64,000 bases of DNA from an uncultured Blautia sp. Lineage in GTDB: Bacteria > Bacillota > Clostridia > Lachnospirales > Lachnospiraceae. The notes under the pieces are model-generated. The model was given only the letters and a program-made list of their open reading frames with translations. It was not told the origin of the DNA and ran no database searches. Each line of letters starts with the position of its first letter. The stretch's first letter is position 1. Positions 46,175-54,622 of the stretch are shown one piece after another. A program made the translations under genes and the position numbers. Where the stretch lies: assembly GCA_900539145.1 (NCBI GenBank), contig UQAX01000006.1, positions 13,697 to 77,696 on the forward strand, given 5' to 3'.

Positions 46175-47719
46175 GTGAAAAACGAAGTAGTCATCGTTCT
46201 TGATTTCGGTGGACAGTACAATCAGTTAATTGCAAGACGTGTGCGAGAATGTAATGTTTACTGTGAAATTTATTCTTATAAAACAGATATTGAAAAAATT
46301 AAAGCAATGCAGCCGAAGGGTATTATTTTTACAGGTGGACCAAACAGCGTTTATCTGCAGAATTCTCCTACTTATACAAAGGAAATATTTGAGCTTGGCA
46401 TTCCGATTTTAGGAATTTGCTATGGTTCTCAGCTTATGATGCACCTTCTGGGCGGAAAAGTTGAGAAAGCGCCGGTCAGAGAATACGGTAAAATTGAAGT
46501 GACTGTTAATCAGAACTCCAAGCTTTTTGAAAATGTGTCAGAGAAAACCATTTGCTGGATGAGCCACAACGACTATATTTCTCAGATTGCTCCGGGATTT
46601 GAAATCAGCGCTCATACAGCAGATTGTCCGGTTGCAGCCGTTGAAAACACAGAAAAGAATTTATATGCAACACAGTTCCATCCGGAAGTATTACACACAC
46701 AGGAAGGAAAGCAGATGCTTTCTAACTTTGTTTATAATGTATGCCAGTGCTCCGGTGACTGGAAGATGGACTCTTTCGTAGAGGAGTCTATTCAGGCAAT
46801 TCGTAAGAAGGTCGGAAACGGAAAAGTTCTCTGTGCGCTTTCCGGTGGAGTGGACTCTTCTGTTGCAGCAGTTATGCTTTCAAAAGCAGTGGGAAATCAG
46901 CTTACCTGCGTATTTGTAGACCACGGTCTTCTTCGTAAAGATGAAGGTGACGAGGTGGAAGCTGTATTCGGACCAAACGGACAGTATGATTTGAATTTCA
47001 TTCGTGTCAATGCACAGGAACGCTTTTATGCGAAATTAAAAGGTGTGGAAGAACCGGAACAGAAACGCAAAATTATCGGTGAAGAATTTATTCGTGTCTT
47101 CGAAGAAGAAGCAAAGAAAATCGGAGCCGTTGATTTCTTAGTACAGGGAACGATTTATCCTGACGTAGTAGAAAGTGGCGTAGGTGGTGAGTCTACGGTT
47201 ATTAAATCACATCACAACGTAGGCGGACTGCCGGATTACGTTGATTTTAAGGAAATTATCGAGCCGCTGCGTGACTTATTTAAAGATGAAGTGCGTAAAG
47301 CAGGTCTGGAGCTTGGTATTCCGGAATATCTTGTGTTCAGACAGCCGTTTCCGGGACCGGGACTTGGCATTCGTATTATTGGCGAAGTTACTGCCGAAAA
47401 GGTAAAAATGGTTCAGGAAGCAGATGCTATCTGGCGTGAGGAAATTAAAAAAGCCGGATTGGATAAGGAAATCGGACAGTATTTCGCAGGACTTACAAAT
47501 ATGCGTTCTGTGGGTGTTATGGGTGATGAGAGAACTTATGACTATGCAGTGGCGCTGCGAGCAGTGACAACTACGGATTTCATGACTGCAGAGAGCGCAG
47601 AAATTCCGTGGGAGGTTATTGGGAAGACCACAAGCAGAATTGTAAATGAGGTGAAGCACGTAAATCGAGTAATGTACGATTGTACGGGAAAACCACCTGC
47701 GACGATAGAGTTTGAATAG
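46175..47719 (+). CDS. guaA: GMP synthase (glutamine-hydrolysing)
   Basis: This 514-residue enzyme converts XMP to GMP. The N-terminal class I glutamine amidotransferase has the catalytic Cys in GICYGSQLMMHLLGG and His/Glu in QFHPEV. The PP-loop ATPase has ALSGGVDSSVAAVML, and the dimerization domain ends in KPPATIEFE. I chose the GTG at 46175 because AGGAGGAAA lies just upstream and the longer form adds unconserved residues. Its last codons are the attachment site of the mobilizable element that follows; the reading frame is preserved at attL. Confidence 0.96.
   Translation: MKNEVVIVLDFGGQYNQLIARRVRECNVYCEIYSYKTDIEKIKAMQPKGIIFTGGPNSVYLQNSPTYTKEIFELGIPILGICYGSQLMMHLLGGKVEKAPVREYGKIEVTVNQNSKLFENVSEKTICWMSHNDYISQIAPGFEISAHTADCPVAAVENTEKNLYATQFHPEVLHTQEGKQMLSNFVYNVCQCSGDWKMDSFVEESIQAIRKKVGNGKVLCALSGGVDSSVAAVMLSKAVGNQLTCVFVDHGLLRKDEGDEVEAVFGPNGQYDLNFIRVNAQERFYAKLKGVEEPEQKRKIIGEEFIRVFEEEAKKIGAVDFLVQGTIYPDVVESGVGGESTVIKSHHNVGGLPDYVDFKEIIEPLRDLFKDEVRKAGLELGIPEYLVFRQPFPGPGLGIRIIGEVTAEKVKMVQEADAIWREEIKKAGLDKEIGQYFAGLTNMRSVGVMGDERTYDYAVALRAVTTTDFMTAESAEIPWEVIGKTTSRIVNEVKHVNRVMYDCTGKPPATIEFE
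47708..47719 (+). other. attL core in guaA
   Basis: The 12-bp sequence GAGTTTGAATAG includes the last three sense codons' end and the stop codon of guaA. It is repeated directly at 63525-63536. Confidence 0.8.
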
Positions 47720-47777
47720 GATTTCGCAAAAATAAGCCCAGTATTTATGCGGGTTCCAAGCAAATTCCGTTATTTTT

Positions 47778-47796
47778 TTGGCAACGGATTGGCAAC
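47778..47796 (+). promoter_or_regulatory. Putative integrase arm-type sites, left end
   Basis: TTGGCAAC occurs twice (47778-47785, 47789-47796) with an 11-bp period, one helical turn. The same TGGCAAC pair with the same period lies near the right end (63404-63421). This suggests arm-binding sites of the element's recombinase. Confidence 0.55.
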
Positions 47797-47840
47797 GTTC
47801 TTGCAATATCCGTTGAATAAAATTATATTTCTATAACATA

Positions 47841-47897
47841 AAAACCTTACTGATGAACTGTTTCCAAAATTGGAAAGAGTAGTCAGTAAGGTTTTTT
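47841..47897. terminator. Terminator at the left end of the element
   Basis: AAAACCTTACTGA (47842-47854) pairs with TCAGTAAGGTTTT (47883-47895), with an inner TTTCCAAAATTGGAAA hairpin and T/A tracts. It insulates guaA from the convergent repressor gene. Confidence 0.75.
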
Positions 47898-47905
47898 GCA
47901 TTTCT

Positions 47906-48427
47906 TTATTGATTCTCTTTTTTCAGAGCCTTTATTAGTTCGTCAGAGAGTTCCTGAGGCGGAACCTTTGCCCGAATCTCAGAGGTGTCCATTTCCGGAT
48001 AATTATATCGCCAGTTATCGTATTCTTCCTGGCTGATTTCTCCGGCTTCCAATTTTGCATCCATTTGCTGCCATGCATGAAAAGGTTCAAACAGATGCTG
48101 ATATTCTTTGTGCTCCCGGTCAAGGCGAAGACAGAGCTCTCCGTCAATCTCACCGATCTTGATGCCATACATATCTTCTACTGCAAAAAGGGTGTGCATG
48201 AGACCAAGATAAGAGTCAATATTCGGGACATTGATGGCTCTGGTGCTTATACCGAAGATCTGTGCCATTTCTTTGACCAGATCAGCTTTTGGGGTTCTGG
48301 CTTCCGTTTCGTACTGTGCCACACGAACATCTGAAGTCTTTCCAAGGAATCCAAGAAGCTCGCCAAGCTCCTTCTGTTTCATACCTTTTCTGTTTCTGAA
48401 AAATTTAATACGTTTTCCAAATGCCAT
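47906..48427 (-). CDS. XRE family repressor of the element
   Basis: This 173-residue protein has an N-terminal XRE helix-turn-helix (GKRIKFFRNRKGMKQKELGELLGF...VAQYETEARTPKADLV) and a helical C-terminal domain rich in Glu and Trp. It is divergent from the excisionase and integrase genes across a 332-bp region containing a strong promoter and a TTAAC-type palindrome. It probably keeps the element quiescent. GGAGAG precedes the ATG. Confidence 0.88.
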   Translation of the reverse strand: MAFGKRIKFFRNRKGMKQKELGELLGFLGKTSDVRVAQYETEARTPKADLVKEMAQIFGISTRAINVPNIDSYLGLMHTLFAVEDMYGIKIGEIDGELCLRLDREHKEYQHLFEPFHAWQQMDAKLEAGEISQEEYDNWRYNYPEMDTSEIRAKVPPQELSDELIKALKKENQ

Positions 48428-48603
48428 AGGAATCTCTCCTTTTCCTGAAATCTTTTATTCGTTTTTGAATATAAGTTCCTTCTGTGGTGCAGTGAATAGG
48501 AACTGGTGGTTAACGATATTTGTTTAAATCAGTATAGCATATGGAAAAATAAGACGCAAGAAAAACTTAAACAAAAAAATTTAATTGCCGATGTTCAAAC
48601 CAC

Positions 48604-48632
48604 TTGACTTAACGGAAAATAGTTAATATAAT
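48604..48632 (+). promoter_or_regulatory. Main promoter of the integration/mobilization genes
   Basis: TTGACT (48604-48609) and TATAAT (48627-48632) with a 17-bp spacer form a near-consensus promoter facing the excisionase-like gene. The rest of the 48428-48759 intergenic region is AT-rich and contains the operator described separately; no gene was seen in it. Confidence 0.75.
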
Positions 48633-48645
48633 ACAAACAAAACTT

Positions 48646-48664
48646 AACTTAACAACGTTAAGTT
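48646..48664. promoter_or_regulatory. Palindromic operator
   Basis: AACTTAAC (48646-48653) and GTTAAGTT (48657-48664) form a perfect 8-bp inverted repeat 14 bp after the -10 box. Related CTTAAC motifs occur at 48607 and 48641, so several repressor dimers could bind. Assignment to the XRE repressor is inferred from position. Confidence 0.65.
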
Positions 48665-48759
48665 GGAAAAAGTAAAAATGATGTTGTATAAGGTGCCTTG
48701 AAACTTTGGATAAGTAGAGGGGTTTTTCCTTGAAGATGATGTGGAAGGAGGTGAATGGA

Positions 48760-48948
48760 ATGTCTGAATTAAAGAATGGTTTTCTGACTGCAGAAGAGGT
48801 AATGGATATTTTGCAGGTCAAGCAGTCAAAGGCATACCAGATTATCCGCCAGCTGAATAAAGAACTCAGCGGAATGGGGCTGATTACAGTGCCGGGGCGT
48901 GTGGATGCCAATTATTTCAAGAAAAAGTTGTTTTATGAAGAAAAATAG
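48760..48948 (+). CDS. Excisionase-like small DNA-binding protein
   Basis: This 62-residue protein has a winged-HTH/MerR-type motif (FLTAEEVMDILQVKQSKAYQIIRQLNKEL) followed by GRVDANYFKKKLF, the pattern of the short Xis-like proteins encoded immediately before tyrosine recombinases in Firmicute elements. The ATG at 48760 has AAGGAGGTG 6-7 bases before it, better than the longer form at 48730. The recombinase gene follows after 12 bp. Confidence 0.8.
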   Translation: MSELKNGFLTAEEVMDILQVKQSKAYQIIRQLNKELSGMGLITVPGRVDANYFKKKLFYEEK

Positions 48949-48960
48949 GAGGTACTTAAG

Positions 48961-50046
48961 ATGGCTGTATATCAGGAAAAAGAAAAAGGTACATGGAGAG
49001 TGGTGTTCCGGTACACCGATTTTACCGGAGAGAGAAAGCAGACGCAGAAACGTGGATTCAAGACCAAGCGGGAAGCGACTGCATGGGAACATGAAATGAT
49101 GCTCCGAAAAGGAAATAAGCTGGATATGACGTTTGAGAGCTTTTATGAGATTTATTCCGAGTATAAACGCCAGAGGGTAAAGGAAAGTACATTTGATACG
49201 AAAAGTCACATTGTGCGGACAAAAATCCTTCCTTACTTTGGAAAACGGAAGATCAATGAGATTACCGTGGCAGATGTGATCGCCTGGCAGAATGAGATGA
49301 TGGCATACCGGGATGAAAAGGGCAAGCCCTATTCCGTGGATTATCTGAAAACGATTCAGGCACAGCTTACGGCAATTTTCAATCATGCGGTAAATTATTA
49401 TAATCTGCCCTGCAATCCGGCAAGACAGGCAGGAAGTATGGGAAAAGAGGTTCCAAAGGAAATGAAATTCTGGACAAAGGAACAGTATTTGAAATTTGCC
49501 GAGGCAATGATGGACAAGCCCAGATCCTATTATGCCTTTGAGATGTTGTACTGGACCGGAATCCGGGAAGGAGAGTTGCTTGCCCTCACACCGGCAGATT
49601 TTGATTTTGAAAAACAGACGGTGCGGATCAATAAAACGTATCACCGGATGAAAAAGCAGGACGTTATTACCTCGCCCAAGACTGCGAAAAGTAATCGGAT
49701 CGTTGTGATGCCAGAGTTCCTCTGTGAAGAGATGCAGGATTATTTTCAGATGTATTATTCACTGGCACCGGATCAGCGGATCTTCCCATTTTCCAAATCC
49801 TATCTGAAACATGAAATGGAACGGGGATGCAAAGCGACAGGAGTTCCGGTTATTCGAATCCACGATCTCCGTCACAGCCATGTTTCTCTGCTAATTCATA
49901 TGGGCTTTACAGCACTTGCCATTGGAAACAGGGTAGGACATGAAGCAGAAAAAATCACGTACCGGTATGCACATTTGTTTCCAACGGTGCAGACAGAGAT
50001 GGCGAATAAACTGGATGTGGAACGGATGGAGGAGGATGAAATCTGA
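48961..50046 (+). CDS. Tyrosine recombinase (integrase)
   Basis: This 361-residue integrase has an N-terminal arm-binding domain (about 1-55), an SAM-like core-binding domain (about 60-165), and a catalytic domain. The visible active-site residues are R202 (WTGIREGELLAL), H301 and R304 (HDLRHSHVSL), H327 (GHEAEKITYRYAHL) and nucleophile Y336. It should integrate and excise the element at guaA. The stop codon overlaps the ATG of the next gene by 1 base. It is intact, so the element may still be active. Confidence 0.95.
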   Translation: MAVYQEKEKGTWRVVFRYTDFTGERKQTQKRGFKTKREATAWEHEMMLRKGNKLDMTFESFYEIYSEYKRQRVKESTFDTKSHIVRTKILPYFGKRKINEITVADVIAWQNEMMAYRDEKGKPYSVDYLKTIQAQLTAIFNHAVNYYNLPCNPARQAGSMGKEVPKEMKFWTKEQYLKFAEAMMDKPRSYYAFEMLYWTGIREGELLALTPADFDFEKQTVRINKTYHRMKKQDVITSPKTAKSNRIVVMPEFLCEEMQDYFQMYYSLAPDQRIFPFSKSYLKHEMERGCKATGVPVIRIHDLRHSHVSLLIHMGFTALAIGNRVGHEAEKITYRYAHLFPTVQTEMANKLDVERMEEDEI

Positions 50047-50393
50047 TGGAGAGAACGTTAGATGCAAAAGGACGATGGAGAAACCGGACGGTGGGATTCC
50101 GGGTATCCGAGGAAGAAGCGAAAATGATTGACTGTATGGTGGCATTATCCGGGCTTACTAAACAGGAGTACATCCTGAGAAAATTGATGGACTGGGAAGT
50201 GACTGTGCAGGGAAATCCGAGAGTGTACAAAGCTCTGAAAAATCAGATGCAGCAGATTTACGGGGAACTGAAACGGTTGGAAGCATGTTGTGAAGAAAAT
50301 GAAGAACTGCTTCAGACCATCCAGATGGTTGCTGTGACATTGAATGGGATGAAGGAGGAACCGCAGCATGTGGAATTCCCGGACCATCCCTGA
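50046..50393 (+). CDS. MobC-like relaxosome accessory protein
   Basis: This 115-residue protein has an N-terminal ribbon-helix-helix-like segment (RTVGFRVSEEEAKMIDCMVALSGLTKQEYILRKLM) and a coiled-coil C-terminus. This matches small plasmid-mobilization proteins that bind oriT and help the relaxase. It overlaps the integrase gene by 1 base and lies upstream of the relaxase gene in the same direction. Family assignment rests on the RHH pattern and context. Confidence 0.7.
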   Translation: MERTLDAKGRWRNRTVGFRVSEEEAKMIDCMVALSGLTKQEYILRKLMDWEVTVQGNPRVYKALKNQMQQIYGELKRLEACCEENEELLQTIQMVAVTLNGMKEEPQHVEFPDHP

Positions 50394-50492
50394 AAAAGAA
50401 AATGCCCCTGCTGGTAACAAGGACATTTCTCACACGCTTAAAAACTTATGCAGGCTCTGGTAAAGCCTCATAGACAAAACTCAATCCTTACG

Positions 50493-50546
50493 GGAGAAGT
50501 CTGCCTATACGCATATAGCTTTATGTGTAGTATAGCAAAGTTCTCC
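50493..50546. repeat. Long imperfect inverted repeat
   Basis: GGAGAA (50493-50498) and TTCTCC (50541-50546) enclose a largely self-complementary 54-nt segment (TATACGCATA with TATGTGTAGTATA). It lies between the MobC-like and primase genes. It has no T-run, so an origin or a regulatory RNA structure is more likely than a terminator. Confidence 0.55.
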
Positions 50547-50604
50547 TGTGACGGAAAGAGGGAAAATTACGGAATTTGATAACAAAGGATACAGGAGGAC
50601 GTAC

Positions 50605-51189
50605 ATGAACATTTTTCAGGAAATGAAAGAACGTGTCACCGCAAGGCAGGTGGCAGAAAGATATGGATTAAAAGTGAGCCGGAACGGGATGGCACGCTGT
50701 CCGTTCCATAATGACAAGCACCCCAGTATGAAGATTGACCAGAATTATTATTGCTTCGCCTGTGGAGCAAAAGGCGATGCAGTCAATTATGTGGCGGTGC
50801 TGTTTGGATTATCGCAACTGGAAGCAGCGAAGAAGATCAATGATGATTTTTCTCTGAATCTTTCAATCGGGACATCTGGGGCAAATAGAAACCGAAAACT
50901 GGAAGTTAAGAAAAAAGAGAAGGTTCTGACGAAAGAAGAACGGATGCAATTCGTACAGAAAAAGATTGAGCAATGGGCGAAGTATGCTTCGGATGTATTG
51001 CTCCGGTATTTACGGTGGATGGAATTCTGGAAGGAATTTTACAAGCCGGAATCTGCGGAAGAGGAATGGCATCCATTATTTGCAGAAGCCTTACAGAATG
51101 AAAGCAAGGTCAGTTATCTGGCGGACATTCTAATGTTTGGAACTGACGAAGAGGTTCTGGATTTTTCCGGAACGGAAGGGAGGAGGTGA
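50605..51189 (+). CDS. Primase-type CHC2 zinc-finger protein
   Basis: This 194-residue protein carries the DnaG-type zinc-binding motif C-x2-H...C-x2-C (ARCPFHNDKHPSM, YYCFACGAKGD) near residues 31-57. A Lys-rich linker and a helical tail follow, but there is no TOPRIM catalytic domain. Such truncated primases precede VapE/D5-type ATPases in mobilizable islands and probably help initiate element replication. The ATG at 50605 has GGAGG upstream. VapE follows after 6 bp. Confidence 0.85.
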   Translation: MNIFQEMKERVTARQVAERYGLKVSRNGMARCPFHNDKHPSMKIDQNYYCFACGAKGDAVNYVAVLFGLSQLEAAKKINDDFSLNLSIGTSGANRNRKLEVKKKEKVLTKEERMQFVQKKIEQWAKYASDVLLRYLRWMEFWKEFYKPESAEEEWHPLFAEALQNESKVSYLADILMFGTDEEVLDFSGTEGRR

Positions 51190-51195
51190 AGAGGT

Positions 51196-52560
51196 ATGAA
51201 CAGAGAATTGCAGAATATGAGCGAGGAGTCCTTGCAGAACTTAGAGGCGATTGTGGAGACGGAACTTCTGACCGTGGAGGACATCAGGGAGCGGCTGGAT
51301 GTTACGGAGAAGGGGAAAATCCGACAGTCCATACAGAATTGCAAGTATGCGTTGGAGCATGATCCCTGTCTGAAAGGGGCTATTTGCAGAAATGAAATGA
51401 CCTGCCAGATCGACATTATGAAGAAAATGCCATGGAAAAGGCGTGGCGTCCATATGACCGATACAGACATGAACAATCTGGCTTTATATCTGGAAAAGAA
51501 CTATGGGTTGACCAGTGACCGGGTCATTACAAAGGCGATTGACATTGTGGCGAATGAAAATAGCTTCCATCCGATCCTGGAATATCTGGAGAGTCTGAAA
51601 TGGGATGGGACTCCAAGAATCCAGCATATGCTGACACATTTCTTCGGGGCAGAGGATATTGGATATACCGGGGAAGTGATGAAGATGCACATGATGGGAG
51701 CCATCCGAAGGCTGTATGAGCCGGGAGCCAAATATGACATCATGCTCTGTCTGGTCGGAGGGCAGGGAACCGGAAAATCCACCTTCTTCCGCTATTTGGC
51801 AATCAAGGATGAATGGTTTACGGACGATATGAAACGGATCGATGATAAGAAGGTTTATGAATATCTGCAGGGACACTGGATTGTGGAAATGTCAGAAATG
51901 AACGCAGTAGCAAATGCCAAGAGTATTGAAGAGACGAAATCCTTCCTGAGCCGGCAGAAGGATATTTACCGGATTCCCTATGAAAGACGGGCAGAGGACA
52001 GGTATCGTCAGTGTGTCTTTTGCGGTACTTCCAACGACCTGAATTTCCTTCCATTTGACCGTACTGGAAACCGGAGATTTGCTCCGGTCAGGGTATTTCC
52101 GGAAAAAGCGGAAACAACCATTTATGAAAATGAAGCGGAATCCAGATTATACATTATCCAGGCATGGGCAGAGGCATTGGAAATCTATCGAAGCGGAAAT
52201 TATCCGCTGACTTTTTCACCGGAGATGGAGGATCACGTTAAGCTGCTTCAGAGAGAATTTATGCCGGAGGATACTCAGACGGGCATGATCCAGGCATTTC
52301 TTGATTCGTATGAAGAAGATTATGTCTGTTCTACGATTATCTATCAGCAGGTATTTCATCAGGAAGGCATCGTTCCCAAATGGCAGTCAAAAGAAATCGG
52401 GGATCTGATGGACAATGAGATCATCGGCTGGACAAAACATGGCAATCACAGATTCGGTGGTGTTATCGGTACGCAGAGATCGTGGAAACGGGTTCAACCG
52501 AAAAAAGATGAGGAAGGATTCATGAAAGTGGATGAAAATATGGAACTACCATTTGATTAA
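51196..52560 (+). CDS. VapE-like (virulence-associated E) ATPase
   Basis: This 454-residue protein has Walker A GGQGTGKST (188-196), a VEMSEMNAV Walker B-like strand near 236, and the VapE signature around RIPYERRAEDRYRQCVFCGTSND near 265-287. It is an SF3-like helicase family found with a short primase in staphylococcal pathogenicity islands and ICE-like elements, acting in autonomous replication. It is in one operon with the zinc-finger primase. Confidence 0.9.
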   Translation: MNRELQNMSEESLQNLEAIVETELLTVEDIRERLDVTEKGKIRQSIQNCKYALEHDPCLKGAICRNEMTCQIDIMKKMPWKRRGVHMTDTDMNNLALYLEKNYGLTSDRVITKAIDIVANENSFHPILEYLESLKWDGTPRIQHMLTHFFGAEDIGYTGEVMKMHMMGAIRRLYEPGAKYDIMLCLVGGQGTGKSTFFRYLAIKDEWFTDDMKRIDDKKVYEYLQGHWIVEMSEMNAVANAKSIEETKSFLSRQKDIYRIPYERRAEDRYRQCVFCGTSNDLNFLPFDRTGNRRFAPVRVFPEKAETTIYENEAESRLYIIQAWAEALEIYRSGNYPLTFSPEMEDHVKLLQREFMPEDTQTGMIQAFLDSYEEDYVCSTIIYQQVFHQEGIVPKWQSKEIGDLMDNEIIGWTKHGNHRFGGVIGTQRSWKRVQPKKDEEGFMKVDENMELPFD

Positions 52561-52586
52561 TGATTACTTTTAAAATGTTTGGAGCT

Positions 52587-52647
52587 CTGTTCACAGGTTT
52601 CTGTTCACAAATATCCGGGTGAAATGTGAACAGGAAAGTGTGAACAG
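52587..52647. repeat. Iteron-like double inverted repeat, candidate origin
   Basis: CTGTTCACA occurs at 52587-52595 and 52601-52609, and its complement TGTGAACAG at 52625-52633 and 52639-52647. Together they form a near-perfect 23-bp inverted repeat around 15 bp. It lies just after the replication genes and before the relaxase. It is a candidate replication origin or operator. Confidence 0.65.
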
Positions 52648-52956
52648 GAGCAAAAAAAATTTGAAAATAAAGCAGAGATAATATACAGCCCGGATACGGG
52701 CATCAATGAGAATGGCGGATACGCCAATTAGAAAAAATCAGTCATCAGAAGAGATAGGTTAATCCGGGTATGATAAAATGAGCCCTCGGCGATTGAGAGC
52801 GAAATACACCCAACGCACAAGCTAAAGCTTATACTCTGTGTCTTTCGTCCTCCCGGAGGGCCTCGCAGGGGCGCTTTGCATGCCTTGAGAATGCTATGGC
52901 TGTCAGTTTCGATGATGATTTCTTTTGGCAGCGTATCCGGGCGGAAAGGAGGTATT
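52648..52956. other. Noncoding region before the relaxase, candidate oriT
   Basis: No gene is supported here. Several short palindromes occur (AAGCTAAAGCTT near 52820-52831, CCTCCCGGAGG near 52850-52861). The segment after 52780 is GC-richer than the flank. Position directly upstream of a relaxase gene is where oriT usually lies; the nick site itself was not identified. Confidence 0.4.
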
Positions 52957-54525
52957 GTGAACAGACGAAATCATAGTTTTGTGATGGAAAGCAAACTTCA
53001 TGATGTAAAAGGCAGAGTGAATTATATCAGTAGTCCCGAGCGGCAGGAAAATCTGTATGCGGTCTTTGCCAATGTGGAGGACAGCTACTGGGAGCTTCTT
53101 GCTGAACAGAATCAGCGGGATTTTGCAAAAAGCGGAACAGAAGGAACTTGTATTGAAGCGAGGGAACTGATTATCATGTTACCGCCGAGTCTGATCGAGT
53201 ATGATCATGAACTGTTGCTGAAGTATATGACTTCGGTTTTTCTGGAGAAATATGATGTGGGGTGCTGTGCAGCCCTGCATCATAATAAGAGCAAAACGAA
53301 TCTACATATCCATCTGATCTTTTCCGAGCGGGAAATCCGGCAGGAAGTGGAACGGAAAATTGCAAGCAGAAATATGTTTTATAATGAATCTGGGAGGCAT
53401 GTACGGACGAAAAAGGAGATTCTTGACGAGAATGGGAATGTCCGACCCGGATGTAAAATCATCAAAAAAGGGGAAGTCTATGAGACGAATTTCTTCCAGC
53501 CAAAGGAAGAAGAATTTAAGACCAATGCTTTTCTGGAGAATATGAAACAGGTAATGACGGATGCGATTAACGGGATTGTAAAAGATGAAAATGAGAAGCT
53601 GCAGGTATTTCAAAAAGGCGGTCCTTATCTTGCTACCAAAAAGATAGGGAAGAACAATCCGAAAGAAGCAGAAATCAAAGCGGATAATTATCTCCGGCAG
53701 GAATGGAACCGGAATGTAGATCGGGCATTACTTACAGGTGCAGCAGAAGTAGAAGTGATGATGGCAAAGCAATCACAGATTGATGAACCGGTGGCAGAGT
53801 CGCTCCGGGAACATGGGCAGGATCCAAAATTATTTACTAGGATTCTTCAGAAAGCAATCGGATACTTAAGAGGATTTGTAGAATTTCTACGCGAGACAAA
53901 ATATTGTGACAGAGATCCGGATGGAAATCCTCTGATTGATCATGATGTGCGGATTGACATTACACCGGAACCATTGCCGGCAAAACCAAAAGGGGAAAGA
54001 CCTTCTTCGGAAAAACAGGAAGCTGAGGTTATGCGTTTGCAACAGGCTCTCAATAAAATGAAAAAGCAGGAACAGAAGGTATATGCTATTGAGAAAACCA
54101 TAATGAAACTGGAAAAGGAACTGGCAGAAGTGAAAAAGAAATGGTTTCACAGGAAAGAACAGAAGGAACTGGAAGGGAAAATCGTAGAAAAGAAAACGCA
54201 GCTTGACAAGGCAAAGGATACTCTGGATCTTCTTCCAATGCAGTACGGATATCAAAATGCATTGGGAGTTACTAAGGCAATGAAGGTTGCAAAAGTGGAA
54301 TTAAAGAAAGTACAGCAGGAACAGAAAGAGTGGGATGCTTCTGAGGCAAAACAGGAGAAATTGTATCTGACGATTCCGGCAAATGTGCGGGATGTGGAGA
54401 AACAGGAAGTGCAGGGAAGGACCGGACAGAGGCGAAGTATCCATGAACGGTTAGAGGAGAAGAAGCAGATTGTGGAGCAGAGACCGAAGAAGAAAAAATC
54501 AAGAGATGTGGGTATGGAACGATAA
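52957..54525 (+). CDS. MobA/MobL family relaxase
   Basis: This 522-residue relaxase starts element transfer by nicking oriT. The N-terminal domain has the metal-binding HxH pair (H117, H119 in TNLHIHLIFSERE) preceded by ALHHNKSK, and an upstream strand ELIIMLPPSL. The C-terminal half is a long charged coiled coil (about 345-480). The start is GTG at 52957 after AAAGGAGG; an in-frame ATG at 52876 falls in the candidate oriT region. No other transfer genes follow, so transfer must be in trans. Confidence 0.9.
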   Translation: MNRRNHSFVMESKLHDVKGRVNYISSPERQENLYAVFANVEDSYWELLAEQNQRDFAKSGTEGTCIEARELIIMLPPSLIEYDHELLLKYMTSVFLEKYDVGCCAALHHNKSKTNLHIHLIFSEREIRQEVERKIASRNMFYNESGRHVRTKKEILDENGNVRPGCKIIKKGEVYETNFFQPKEEEFKTNAFLENMKQVMTDAINGIVKDENEKLQVFQKGGPYLATKKIGKNNPKEAEIKADNYLRQEWNRNVDRALLTGAAEVEVMMAKQSQIDEPVAESLREHGQDPKLFTRILQKAIGYLRGFVEFLRETKYCDRDPDGNPLIDHDVRIDITPEPLPAKPKGERPSSEKQEAEVMRLQQALNKMKKQEQKVYAIEKTIMKLEKELAEVKKKWFHRKEQKELEGKIVEKKTQLDKAKDTLDLLPMQYGYQNALGVTKAMKVAKVELKKVQQEQKEWDASEAKQEKLYLTIPANVRDVEKQEVQGRTGQRRSIHERLEEKKQIVEQRPKKKKSRDVGMER

Positions 54526-54540
54526 TGATGCTTAAAAAAT

Positions 54541-54586
54541 ATAACCTTGGATAGCAGGATAAAACTGTAAGTCCAAGGTTATTTTA
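54541..54586. terminator. Terminator between mobility and defence modules
   Basis: ATAACCTTGGA (54541-54551) pairs perfectly with TCCAAGGTTAT (54572-54582), followed by T-rich sequence. It closes the mobilization operon and serves as a boundary for the convergent vsr gene. Confidence 0.8.
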
Positions 54587-54622
54587 TGAGGGGAGAGTCT
54601 ACAACTAATAATGAAGATGATA

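Noticed and set aside
47276..47806. 176-codon minus-strand frame over the end of guaA and attL
   Set aside because: It lies antisense to guaA, has no ribosome site, and reads into noncoding element end; a shadow frame.
48826..49644. Long minus-strand frame opposite the integrase
   Set aside because: Antisense to a clear tyrosine recombinase with all catalytic residues; composition is Cys/His/Phe/Leu-rich as expected for a shadow.
50548..50604. Longer N-terminus for the primase-type gene
   Set aside because: The extension has no ribosome site, overlaps the hairpin flank, and GGAGG points to the ATG at 50605.
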